Shown: piece after piece, positions 44,875-53,270 of the stretch | Position numbering within the stretch: the stretch's first letter is position 1 | Layout of the letters: the number at the start of each line of letters is the position of its first letter | Source: Pseudanabaena galeata CCNP1313 | GTDB taxonomy: Bacteria; Cyanobacteriota; Cyanobacteriia; Pseudanabaenales; Pseudanabaenaceae | DNA: 64,000 nt | Direction of reading: 5' to 3' | NCBI RefSeq assembly: GCF_029910235.1 | Contig: NZ_CP112874.1 | Coordinates: 2,666,001 to 2,730,000 of the forward strand | Notes under the pieces: generated by a model | What the model was told of the DNA's origin: nothing | The model's database searches: none | The model's input: the letters and a program-made list of their open reading frames with translations, nothing else | Program-made: the position numbers and the translations under genes

Positions 44875-45504
44875 ATGGAATGGATTATCGGTAATGTAGC
44901 GATCGCAATTACTGCTTTTACTGCTACAAATATCGATGACATTCTCATTCTCACAATTTTCTTTGCTCAAGTTGATGAAAAATTTCGTCCGCGTCATATT
45001 CTGATTGGTCAGTACTTAGGTTTTGGATTAATTCTCTTAGCGAGTTTGCCTGCATATTTGGGTGGTCTGATTATTGACCCTAAATGGATTGGACTGTTAG
45101 GGCTATTACCGATCGCGATCGGGCTTAAAGATTTATTCCAAAAACAAGAAGAAGTAACTGTGCAAACTTGCGCGATTCCTGAGCAAAGGAAATCAACTCT
45201 AATCGCGCCACAGACTTATCATGTGGCGGCTGTCACTTTTGCCAATGGCGGCGACAATATTGGCGTTTATATTCCTCTATTTGCGAGTAGCAATGCAGTT
45301 ACTCTCTCAATTACGATCGCTACTTTTTTGATTCTGATCACAGTTTGGTGTTATGCCGCCAAAAGTATCAGTAGTCATCCTGCGATCGCTAAGTTTCTTA
45401 CACAATACAGTGATGCGATCATGCCTTTTGTCTTAATTGCGCTAGGTATTTACATTCTCTACGAAAGCAAAACCTATCAATTGCTTCCTTTTGTTAAATC
45501 ATGA
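44875..45504 (+). CDS. CadD-type cadmium resistance/transport membrane protein
   Basis: The start is ATG 44875 with TTGAGGAAA just upstream (209 aa); a longer frame begins earlier but lacks a ribosome site. It has six hydrophobic segments with the family signature ITAFTATNIDDILILTIFF and the repeated TFANGGDNIGVYIPLFA. CadD proteins export Cd2+ or related ions; specificity cannot be read. Its 3' end overlaps the convergent TOPRIM-like gene by 6 bp. Confidence 0.8.
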   Translation: MEWIIGNVAIAITAFTATNIDDILILTIFFAQVDEKFRPRHILIGQYLGFGLILLASLPAYLGGLIIDPKWIGLLGLLPIAIGLKDLFQKQEEVTVQTCAIPEQRKSTLIAPQTYHVAAVTFANGGDNIGVYIPLFASSNAVTLSITIATFLILITVWCYAAKSISSHPAIAKFLTQYSDAIMPFVLIALGIYILYESKTYQLLPFVKS

Positions 45505-46125
45505 TTCTTCAGATATTTCAATATTTCTACTCTCAAGTTGCTCAATAAAAATCTTCAAGCTTGGATTTTTAGAATAGAGATTTAATAAATCATCGTGATT
45601 GCGGTATCTCTCGGTAATTTCTTGATAATAATCGTATTTTTTCCTAAAGCTGGGAACGGTTTTTTCTAAAGTTTGACAACAGTTTTCTATTTCTGCACTT
45701 TTATCATCAGAGGCTAATAAAGGAAATAGCCAGCACTCTATTGAATGGACTGCGATCGCAAAAATAATTCGATGTCCATACTGACTATAAAATTCTTCTC
45801 CCATCTGCTTTTTAAATTTATCGACTGTTTTATCAATTAATTGTTGTGGAGAAAGTGGTTGATTATTTTCGTAATGTGAAACGCCAAAACTTTCGGATAC
45901 ATCAGTATCGACATGAATAATAATATATCTGTTAGCTAGAAAAGCTCGTTTTAATTTTTCTGGCTTACAGCTTTTAAAAACTTTGTCGTAATTAGATGAG
46001 GCTTTAAAGTTGATAGGGCTAATCGGGTTGATATCAATTTTACTGTCTTGAAAATATCCTATCAAAATACTATTAATAATAGGAAAATCAGTTATTCCTT
46101 CTACAATTGCGCCAAATGTATACAT
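45499..46125 (-). CDS. TOPRIM/RloB-DUF4276-like protein, partner of ATPase
   Basis: The start ATG 46125 is one base after the stop of the ATPase gene, so the two are translationally coupled (208 aa; a longer frame begins inside the ATPase). Acidic motifs fit a TOPRIM-like nuclease: FGAIVEGITDFPIINSIL (Glu), YIIIHVDTDVSES (DxD) and AIAVHSIECWLFPLL, the last like the E-W motif in RloB/DUF4276 proteins. Together with the adjacent AAA ATPase it resembles AbiL-type abortive infection or other two-gene phage-defence systems. Function is inferred; no nuclease assay or search supports it. Confidence 0.6.
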   Translation of the reverse strand: MYTFGAIVEGITDFPIINSILIGYFQDSKIDINPISPINFKASSNYDKVFKSCKPEKLKRAFLANRYIIIHVDTDVSESFGVSHYENNQPLSPQQLIDKTVDKFKKQMGEEFYSQYGHRIIFAIAVHSIECWLFPLLASDDKSAEIENCCQTLEKTVPSFRKKYDYYQEITERYRNHDDLLNLYSKNPSLKIFIEQLESRNIEISEES

Positions 46126-46126
46126 A

Positions 46127-47353
46127 TTAAAAATTTTTCGGTAGTCCACCAATATAACCATTTATAAAAGCCTCTGACAAAGGCGCAATTTCATCGTCGT
46201 CTAAGGGTTCTAATGGAGCTATACGCCTAGCTTGAGTATGCCCATCCATATTTCGATAAATAACAAAAAGCTTTTGTTCATCGTCACTTAAATCTAATCC
46301 ATCTAAAATCGCAGGATTATGAGTTGTAAATATAACTTGTTTATCATATTTCTTAGCTAGTTCTACTAATTCTTGAATTAGTCTTGTACATAGTTTAGGA
46401 TTTAGTGCATTTTCAATATTGTCAATCGCAAAGAATTTCGGCGTATCATCACTGACAAATAAAGCAAAATAAAACATCAAAAACAAAAAACCTTCATTAG
46501 AGCTTCTTTGATTAAAGTAAGGTAACTCTTTATCTAAGTATCTATCTTTAATTTGAATAATTCTTTCTAATTCAGAATCAACTGAAAGCTTAAAATCATC
46601 AAACCAATCAATTAAATTGAGCCTTTGTTTGATTTCATTGATTTTATCTTGATTGTTATTTAAAACTCTTAAAAGTTTTAATAAGCCTTCTCCTTTAATG
46701 CCTAAAGGTTGAACTTGACCTTCTTCAGCGAAGATTCGTAACAGAGAGTTTTCAGGAGAATAAATTATAAAATGTTTGATTTCATCACTATATTGAATGT
46801 ACTTATTTTTTAAGTTAAGTAAGAAGTAAGTTATTGCATCGTATGAAATTTTCTCGCCAAATTGACTCTCAAAAAAATCTTGAGTAATCTTAGCTATACG
46901 CTCAGTTTCTTCACTGGATTTTAGATTTAAAGCTACTTTTTCGTATTGACTAGTTACACCTTGAGGAACCCAGTTTAAAACATCAAGTTTCCCAATTACT
47001 CCAGCTTGAAGCCAATTTGAGTAAGGTTGATTGTCATGCTGAATTATAAACTGCAAATTACTTTCTTCTAAATTTTCTTTTTGCTTTTTCTTTAAATTTA
47101 TTTTTATATCTTTTGTAATATTCTCTTTATCAAAGGCTGATCGCATAAATTCTGGCTCAGTAACTCTAATTCCTCTAGGAGCTAAAAACTCATTGTCTAA
47201 CTTGTCAGCGGCGGCAGCAGAAGCCAACGCGATCGCTTCTAAAATATTGCTCTTCCCACAACCATTCTCACCAATGAACACATTAACCCGACCCAAATTT
47301 ATCTTGAGATTTTGGATAGACTTATAGTTCTCGATTTGAACTTTGGTAAACAT
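46127..47353 (-). CDS. AAA15/21-type SMC-like ATPase
   Basis: The protein has 408 aa. The N-terminus VQIENYKSIQNLKINLGRVN and Walker A FIGENGCGKSN are followed by a long helical insert. Near the C-terminus come a Walker B-like FFAIDNIENALNP and an H-switch IFTTHNPAILDGL. This is the ATPase seen in OLD, AbiLi, PARIS (AriA) and similar defence proteins, here without a fused TOPRIM. The next gene supplies a TOPRIM-like protein. Local sequence is visibly AT-rich with AT-biased codons, suggesting acquisition. Confidence 0.8.
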   Translation of the reverse strand: MFTKVQIENYKSIQNLKINLGRVNVFIGENGCGKSNILEAIALASAAAADKLDNEFLAPRGIRVTEPEFMRSAFDKENITKDIKINLKKKQKENLEESNLQFIIQHDNQPYSNWLQAGVIGKLDVLNWVPQGVTSQYEKVALNLKSSEETERIAKITQDFFESQFGEKISYDAITYFLLNLKNKYIQYSDEIKHFIIYSPENSLLRIFAEEGQVQPLGIKGEGLLKLLRVLNNNQDKINEIKQRLNLIDWFDDFKLSVDSELERIIQIKDRYLDKELPYFNQRSSNEGFLFLMFYFALFVSDDTPKFFAIDNIENALNPKLCTRLIQELVELAKKYDKQVIFTTHNPAILDGLDLSDDEQKLFVIYRNMDGHTQARRIAPLEPLDDDEIAPLSEAFINGYIGGLPKNF

Positions 47354-47449
47354 AGGATTGAGACTTAGGTGAACAACCGTGATGAGTTAGCTATAGCTTA
47401 GCATTCACCTTAGTTAAGTAACCACCAGCGATATTGCTATGTGTTGCTA

Positions 47450-48100
47450 CTAATCTTTAGAAAGCCTTGAGATTAGCAGCATGGCGATCGCGCCAATTAC
47501 AAAACCGCTAATATGAGCGAAATAAGCCACCCCTGGTAAATTGGGATTTGCCATTGCAGCATAAACAGTTTGTGCTGCAATCCATAAACCTAAAAACACA
47601 GCCGCAGGAATGGGAATCGCAGTGATAAAAATCCCTAAAAATACTAGACTCAAAATCCTTGCACGCGGAAACCTGACTAGATATGCACCCATTATTCCTG
47701 ATATTGCACCACTAGCACCCACCATTGGCACTAGCGATGTGGGAGCCGTGATTACCTGCACCAGTCCCGCCACAACTCCACAAAGCAAGTAGAAAAATAA
47801 AAACTTCCAATGCCCAAGTTGATCTTCGATATTATTGCCAAATAGATAGAGAAACCACATGTTCCCAACTAAATGGAAGATACTGGCATGGAGAAATTGC
47901 GATGAGAATAAAGCGATCGCTTCTTTTGAAGGGTTAGCAATTAATTCCTTTGGAACTAAAGCCCAATTGTTTAGCCATTCACCAAGTTGAAAGTTTGGCA
48001 AACTGACCTGATATCCAAAAATCAGCACATTTACCAAAATCAACGCATAGACAACTACAGAAGTATCTTGGGTGGGATTGTCATCATGTAAAGGAAACAT
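47450..48100 (-). CDS. Rhomboid-family intramembrane serine protease
   Basis: The protein has 216 aa with about six membrane helices. Catalytic Ser is in VGASGAISGIMGAYLV and His in YFAHISGFVIGAIAM; LVGNMWFLYLFGNNIEDQLG is the L1-TM2 motif. It cleaves membrane-spanning substrates inside the cytoplasmic membrane. It is 29 bp downstream of the ABC permease gene. Confidence 0.92.
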   Translation of the reverse strand: MFPLHDDNPTQDTSVVVYALILVNVLIFGYQVSLPNFQLGEWLNNWALVPKELIANPSKEAIALFSSQFLHASIFHLVGNMWFLYLFGNNIEDQLGHWKFLFFYLLCGVVAGLVQVITAPTSLVPMVGASGAISGIMGAYLVRFPRARILSLVFLGIFITAIPIPAAVFLGLWIAAQTVYAAMANPNLPGVAYFAHISGFVIGAIAMLLISRLSKD

Positions 48101-48129
48101 TGCTAACCATAAGCGACACTTTATAGATT

Positions 48130-49158
48130 TTATTCCATGTCATCAAGCTTAATGCGCGGATCGACGGCTTTAAGCAATAAGTCACCAATAAGATTGCCGA
48201 CTACTAACATCAAAGTTCCTAACATTAGCCCAGCCATAACCAGATTCGTATCTTTTTCTTTGGTTGCGTCTAGCAACAACTTGCCTAATCCCGGCCAGCT
48301 AAAAAAGAACTCTGTAATAAAGGCTCCACCCAGTAATCCGCCAAACTCAAATCCTAACAATGTAACTAAAGGATTGATGGCATTGCGGAGAGCATGGACA
48401 TAGATCACCTTATTCTCAGGTAATCCCTTCGCACGTGCTGTTTTGATGTAGTCTTGCCGCAATACATCTAGCAAACTGCCGCGCATAATCCTTTGCAATC
48501 CTGCAAAGCTAACCACTGTCAACGTCAAAGTTGGCAAGATCATGTGATGGCTAATATCGAGGAACTTGCCAAAGGGTGAGAGATCGGCAAAATCAATACT
48601 AGTCATCCCTCCAACAGGAAACCAACCTGTATTTTGCGCCAACATCAACAATAAGATTGCTAGAACAAAGCTAGGAAAACCTTGTGTCCCATAACTTACT
48701 ATTTGGATCAGGCGATCGCTCCAAGTATTTTGTTTAACAGCGCTGTAAATACCTAGGGGTATCGCCAAAAACCATGTCGTGAACAAGGACGCAAGCGACA
48801 TCAGCAATGTATTGCCAGCCCGCTCAACAATTAATGGTGTAACAGGTGCTAAGCCTTGACAACGCACTCCTAAGTCACCACTTAGAGTATTTTGTAACCA
48901 TAGAAGGTACTGTACTGCTTCAGGCTTATCGTAATTCAGTTGTTTTTCTAACTGTTCAATGGTCTTTTTTGGGGTACTGGGATTGTTTCGCAGATCTGCA
49001 AAGCAATTTCCAGGAGACTTCGTGATTGCAAAAAAACTTAAAATTGACACACCCAAAACGACAATAATCGCTTGTCCTAAACGCTTTGCCACAAAACCCG
49101 TCGTATCATTAATGATTAAGCGCCAGAAAGAGCGATTTCCTTGATTTGCAGTTGTCAT
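48130..49158 (-). CDS. Dipeptide/oligopeptide-type ABC transporter permease (DppB/OppB)
   Basis: The protein has 342 aa and six membrane segments. It carries the permease EAA-loop DYIKTARAKGLPENKVIYVH, followed by ALRNAINPLVTLLG, and ends DPRIKLDDME. It forms half of the channel of a nickel/peptide-type importer. Its DppC partner, ATPases and binding protein are not adjacent, as is common for cyanobacteria where these genes are scattered. The substrate is unknown. Confidence 0.88.
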   Translation of the reverse strand: MTTANQGNRSFWRLIINDTTGFVAKRLGQAIIVVLGVSILSFFAITKSPGNCFADLRNNPSTPKKTIEQLEKQLNYDKPEAVQYLLWLQNTLSGDLGVRCQGLAPVTPLIVERAGNTLLMSLASLFTTWFLAIPLGIYSAVKQNTWSDRLIQIVSYGTQGFPSFVLAILLLMLAQNTGWFPVGGMTSIDFADLSPFGKFLDISHHMILPTLTLTVVSFAGLQRIMRGSLLDVLRQDYIKTARAKGLPENKVIYVHALRNAINPLVTLLGFEFGGLLGGAFITEFFFSWPGLGKLLLDATKEKDTNLVMAGLMLGTLMLVVGNLIGDLLLKAVDPRIKLDDME

Positions 49159-49262
49159 AGCTCAAAGTTGCTTAGTCAATTTGGGTCATTTTCTATGCAG
49201 TTATATTAGTCTAAACACTCATCTAGGTAAATAGACGTGAGTTCGGGTGAATTTCAAACCAC

Positions 49263-49337
49263 CTCCTAGATAGGATTCCCTATCTAGGAGCCAAAACAGT
49301 AAAAGCCTCGCTTCGCGAGGCTTTTACTGTTTTGGCT
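49263..49337. repeat. Two abutting hairpins
   Basis: CTCCTAGATAGG-ATTC-CCTATCTAGGAG (49263-49290) is followed at once by a 23-bp-arm palindrome (49289-49311 and 49315-49337, tip CCTCGC-TTC-GCGAGG). Confidence 0.8.
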
Positions 49338-49372
49338 TTTAACATTTTGTAGCTTATCCCGCACTCATGTTA

Positions 49373-49483
49373 ACGTCAGTTCGACGAAAGCGAAAAACGG
49401 TAAGAATCGCTAAGCGATTCTTACCATTTTTCGTCATTTGCGTCGTGCTTCGCACGACGCAAATGGCTATATCGAACTCACGT
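49373..49483 (+). mobile_element. 111-bp double-hairpin element, copy 1
   Basis: The element begins ACGTCAGTTCGA and ends TCGAACTCACGT. Inside, hairpin A is built on GGTAAGAATCGC-TAA-GCGATTCTTACC and hairpin B on CATTTGCGTCGTGC-TTC-GCACGACGCAAATG. Flanking TTA on both sides may be a short target duplication. Copy 2 at 53119-53229 is the same element inverted. Confidence 0.8.
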
Positions 49484-49648
49484 TTAGTTAATGATGTCAA
49501 GTAACCATATGCATTGAACAAGGGTGCTTAAATCGCTTACTTTTTTATGCCGCTCACTACAGCCTAGAGGTGAAACATTTTGCTGTAGACTTATGGAACA
49601 ATCGATATATTTTAATATAAACATAGTAAAAACTCTATAGTAGAATCA

Positions 49649-51523
49649 ATGATCCTAGAAACAGCTTGGTTACTTCCTTGCTATGGTTTGCTGGGCGCAG
49701 GGCTTACCCTTCCTTGGTCGTTAAGGATAGTACGTCGTACTGGTCCCCGTCCTGCGGCTTACCTAAATATTTTAATGACAGCCCTTGCCTTAGTGCATAG
49801 TTGTTGGTTATTAACATCAGTTTGGGGGCAACCTCCTCAACAATTTGAGTTTATATGGTTTCAAACGTTTGATTTAAATATTGCCTGCTCCTTTGAACTC
49901 TCCACGATTAGTGCTGGTGCATCAGTGATGATCGCCACCATGAGCTTAATCTCACAGGTCTATGGGTTAGGATCGCTAGAAACTGACTGGGCGATCGCCA
50001 GATTTTGTGCCTTAATTGGTTTTTTTGAAGCGGCGATTACAGGGATAGCCTTTAGTGACTCCTTGTTTTTTAGCTATGCTTTACTAGAAATGCTGACCCT
50101 CTCCACCTATTTATTAGTAGGATTTTGGTATGCACAGCCCCTAGTAGTCACCGCAGCAAGAGATGCTTTTTGGACAAAGCGGGTTGGTGACTTGTTTTTG
50201 TTAATGGCTGTAGTTACACTCGCCAATCTTACGGACAGTCTAAATTTTTCTGATCTAAACTCATGGGCTGCCGCACCACAAACGATCGCCTATTTTGCCG
50301 AACATCAACAATTTGGCACTTTATTGGGGCTAGCTCTAATTGCGGGGCCACTAGGTAAATGCGCTCAGTTTCCCTTACATCTCTGGCTTGATGAGGCGAT
50401 GGAAGGTCCAAACCCAGCGTCGATTTTGCGAAATTCAGTTGTTGTGGGCGCTGGAGCCTATGTGCTGATCAAGTTTCAACCTGTATTGTCTTTGTTTCCT
50501 GTCGCTGCGGAAGTCTCGGTGATCATTGGCGCAATTACCGCGATTGGTGCATCGTTAGTAGCGATCGCCCAAATCGATATGAAACGCGCTCTATCCCACT
50601 CCACCAGTGCTTACCTCGGTCTAGTTTTCATCGCTGTGGGGATGCAACAACCTGATCTAGCTTTGGGGCTACTCTTTAGTCATGGCATCAGCAAAGCGCT
50701 GCTATTCCTAAGTTCAGGTGCGGTGATGATGTCTACCATGACTCAAGATCTCACGGAAATGGGAGGCATTAAAACGCGAATGCCCGCCACCCTAGTCGCC
50801 TTCATTGTTGGCTCACTAGGACTAGTAGCGCTGGTTCCCTTTGGAGGATTTTGGACACTCTTACGCTGGGAAGAAACTTTTTGGAATAGTGACCCTTGGC
50901 TAATTGCGATCGCCTTATTAGTAAATAGCATTACCGCCTTTGGACTGATGCGCCTATTTGGGCTGGTATTCCTCGGCCCCGTTCAACCTAAAACCCGTCG
51001 TGTTCCCGAAGTCGCTTGGCAAGTCGCACTTCCATTAGTCTCACTGACAATCATTACTTTACTTGTTCCCATCTTGCTTCCATCGTGGGACTTTGTAGAT
51101 ATCGACTTAAATACAGTTGATGTTTTGAGTGCGACCGTATTATCAGCTTCAGGCTTATTTGGTTTTGGGGTAGGTGCATACATCTATATCAAGCCCTATT
51201 ATGGCACTACCACTTCAGTATCTATGCCTCCCAAATTTATTCGCAGTTCATGGAAAGCGGTTCAGGATTTACTTGCCTACGATCTCTATGTGCAGACTAT
51301 CTATAAATATACGGTGGTCTTAATTGTGGGCGGCGGTTCTAAGGTTTTAGCTTGGATAGATCGCTACTTAGTTGATGGCTCCGTCAATTTTTTGGGATTT
51401 GCTTCGATATTTAGTGGCGAGAGTCTGAAATATACGGTGACAGGTCGATTACAGCAGTATGTGCTAACGATCATGATCGGGCTTATTCTGATTGGCTTTG
51501 CTGCTTTTTATGGTCTTAATTAA
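49649..51523 (+). CDS. ndhF: NDH-1 subunit NdhF, CO2-uptake type (NdhF3/F4-like)
   Basis: The protein has 624 aa and about 15 membrane helices, of the NuoL/MrpA proton-pumping antiporter family. The N-terminus LPCYGLLGAGLTLPWSLRIV followed by RRTGPRPAAYLN is that of the NdhF3/F4 proteins used in NDH-1MS complexes for CO2 hydration, rather than NdhF1. LWLDEAMEGPNPASILRNS is the family core. Its direct pairing with ndhD fits ndhF3-ndhD3 or ndhF4-ndhD4; no cupA/cupB gene follows. Confidence 0.85.
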   Translation: MILETAWLLPCYGLLGAGLTLPWSLRIVRRTGPRPAAYLNILMTALALVHSCWLLTSVWGQPPQQFEFIWFQTFDLNIACSFELSTISAGASVMIATMSLISQVYGLGSLETDWAIARFCALIGFFEAAITGIAFSDSLFFSYALLEMLTLSTYLLVGFWYAQPLVVTAARDAFWTKRVGDLFLLMAVVTLANLTDSLNFSDLNSWAAAPQTIAYFAEHQQFGTLLGLALIAGPLGKCAQFPLHLWLDEAMEGPNPASILRNSVVVGAGAYVLIKFQPVLSLFPVAAEVSVIIGAITAIGASLVAIAQIDMKRALSHSTSAYLGLVFIAVGMQQPDLALGLLFSHGISKALLFLSSGAVMMSTMTQDLTEMGGIKTRMPATLVAFIVGSLGLVALVPFGGFWTLLRWEETFWNSDPWLIAIALLVNSITAFGLMRLFGLVFLGPVQPKTRRVPEVAWQVALPLVSLTIITLLVPILLPSWDFVDIDLNTVDVLSATVLSASGLFGFGVGAYIYIKPYYGTTTSVSMPPKFIRSSWKAVQDLLAYDLYVQTIYKYTVVLIVGGGSKVLAWIDRYLVDGSVNFLGFASIFSGESLKYTVTGRLQQYVLTIMIGLILIGFAAFYGLN

Positions 51524-51555
51524 AAACTCAGCGTATGAGGCTCTGAGCTTTTAAT
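51519..51555 (+). promoter_or_regulatory. Hairpin between ndhF and ndhD
   Basis: TTAAAAACTCAG and CTGAGCTTTTAA pair around GCGTATGAGGCT, followed by a T-rich tract. It may be an attenuator that lowers ndhD expression, or a processing site. Confidence 0.5.
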
Positions 51556-51584
51556 TTTTTTAATTATTATTTTTTAAATCAAAC

Positions 51585-53108
51585 ATGCTTAGTACATTAG
51601 TGTGGGTTCCGATCGCAGGTGCGCTGCTGATCGTTTTACTAGGAGCATTCCTCGACCCTCAAAATTTACGACGAATATCATTAGGAATTGCGATCGCTAC
51701 CTTTGGTTGGTCGATCTTCTTACTCACTAAATTTGATATTAGTCTTGCCACAATCCAATTAAGTGAATCCATTGTTTGGTTAGATCCCATTGGACTTACC
51801 TATCGACTAGGCTTAGATGGTCTGTCTTTTCCTCTAGTTTTACTGAACGGATTGCTACTAATTATCGCCATCTATATTAGCAATGATATTCAACGCCCGC
51901 GACTGTATTTCCCATTAATATTAATACTCGGTGGTGGCGTAAATGGGGCTTTTCTTGCTCAAAATCTCCTCCTTTTCTTCCTCTTTTTTGAAGTCGAACT
52001 AATTCCCCTCTATCTCTTAATCGCCATTTGGGGCGGTGAAAGACGGGGCTACGCAGCCACTAAATTTTTGATTTATACAGCCATCTCAGGCGTTCTGATC
52101 TTATCAGCTTTCTTTGGTATGGCAGTCTTCGGTAGTGCTGATGGAACAGCCTTTACCTTCAACTATCAGGACTTAAATCTCGAAGGCGTATCCAAAACCA
52201 CCAAAAGAATTTTGCTGGTTTTACTACTCCTCGGATTTGGCATCAAAATTCCGATCGTGCCATTGCATACATGGTTACCTGATGCTCACGTTGAAGCCTC
52301 AACCCCAGTCTCCACGTTACTTGCTGGAGTTCTACTTAAACTGGGAACCTACGGTTTATTGCGCTTTGGACTGGGCTTATTGCCAGACGCATGGCAATCG
52401 ATCGCCCCTTTTCTGGCAGGATGGGCTGTAGTCAGTGTGATCTATGGTTGTCTTACCGCAATTACCCAAACTGATATGAAAAAAATGGTGGCTTATAGTT
52501 CCGTTGGACATATGGGCTATATCCTTCTAGCTTTAGCTGCGGCTACGCCCCTCTCCCTAGTAGGCGCAACCTTCCAAATGATTAGTCATGGTCTAATTTC
52601 GGCACTGTTATTTATTTTGGTAGGCATTGTTTACAAAAAAACGGGAACCCGCAATATTAATTCTTTGAATGGATTACTCAATCCTGAACGTGGTTTACCG
52701 ATCACAGGTTCACTGATGATCTTGGCGGCGATGGCAAGCGCAGGCACGCCGGGGATGGTGGGATTTATTGCCGAGTTTGTGATTTTCCGTAGTAGCTTTG
52801 CAGTTTTCCCTGTGCAGACACTGCTCTGCATGATAGGCACAGGCTTAACGGCTGTTTATTTTCTAATCATGATCGATCGCGTATTTTTCGGTCGTCTTGC
52901 GGTTGAGAAAAGTGTGAACAAACCACCAGTTAGTAGTTTTCCCTTTGCCAAATGGCAAGAAAAATTCCCTGCGATCGCCTTAGCCCTAATCATCGTTTTC
53001 TTTGGATTAATCCCCAATTTTGCTACCCAAATAATCGAGAGTTCGGCAAAGGCGATCGCGCCAAATCACACTAAACAAACTCAAGTTGCTTTAGTAGAAT
53101 CAACTTAA
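51585..53108 (+). CDS. ndhD: NDH-1 subunit NdhD (NuoM-type)
   Basis: The protein has 507 aa and about 14 membrane helices. The NuoM core is clear: IVPLHTWLPDAHVEASTPVS, AYSSVGHMGYILLALAA and GTPGMVGFIAEFVIF. It is the proton-pumping partner of the preceding NdhF in a specialised NDH-1 complex of the thylakoid membrane. It lies 61 bp after ndhF. The distal terminator has been split by a mobile element (53119-53229). Confidence 0.9.
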   Translation: MLSTLVWVPIAGALLIVLLGAFLDPQNLRRISLGIAIATFGWSIFLLTKFDISLATIQLSESIVWLDPIGLTYRLGLDGLSFPLVLLNGLLLIIAIYISNDIQRPRLYFPLILILGGGVNGAFLAQNLLLFFLFFEVELIPLYLLIAIWGGERRGYAATKFLIYTAISGVLILSAFFGMAVFGSADGTAFTFNYQDLNLEGVSKTTKRILLVLLLLGFGIKIPIVPLHTWLPDAHVEASTPVSTLLAGVLLKLGTYGLLRFGLGLLPDAWQSIAPFLAGWAVVSVIYGCLTAITQTDMKKMVAYSSVGHMGYILLALAAATPLSLVGATFQMISHGLISALLFILVGIVYKKTGTRNINSLNGLLNPERGLPITGSLMILAAMASAGTPGMVGFIAEFVIFRSSFAVFPVQTLLCMIGTGLTAVYFLIMIDRVFFGRLAVEKSVNKPPVSSFPFAKWQEKFPAIALALIIVFFGLIPNFATQIIESSAKAIAPNHTKQTQVALVEST

Positions 53109-53269
53109 CAGTTATTTAACGTGATTTCGATATAGCCATTTGTGTCGTGCTTCGCACGACACAAATGGCAAAAAATGGTAAGAATCGCTAAGCGATTCTT
53201 ACCATTTTTTGCTTTCGTCGAACTGACGTTTATTTAAAAGGCTTGCTTTGCAAGCCTTTTAAATAACTG
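53107..53269. terminator. Bidirectional terminator interrupted by a mobile element
   Basis: AACAG (53107-53111) plus TTATTTAAAAGGCTTGC (53230-53246) pair with GCAAGCCTTTTAAATAACTG and TT (53250 onward). The left arm is split by the 111-bp element. The shorter stem that remains may still terminate ndhD and the convergent glycosyltransferase gene. Confidence 0.8.
53119..53229 (-). mobile_element. 111-bp double-hairpin element, copy 2 (inverted)
   Basis: It begins ACGTGATTTCGA and ends TCGAACTGACGT. It has the same two hairpins as copy 1 in reverse order with a few substitutions. It is flanked by TTATTTA on both sides (53112-53118, 53230-53236), and removing the element plus one TTATTTA restores a perfect older hairpin. 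Confidence 0.85.
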
Positions 53270-53270
53270 T

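Larger units (their letters stand above)
49159..49648. other. 490-bp intergenic region before ndhF, filled with repeats
   Basis: It holds hairpins at 49263-49290 (arms CTCCTAGATAGG) and 49289-49337, then the 111-bp mobile element at 49373-49483. After it come about 165 bp of AT-rich promoter-like sequence leading to ndhF. No gene is visible. Confidence 0.7.
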
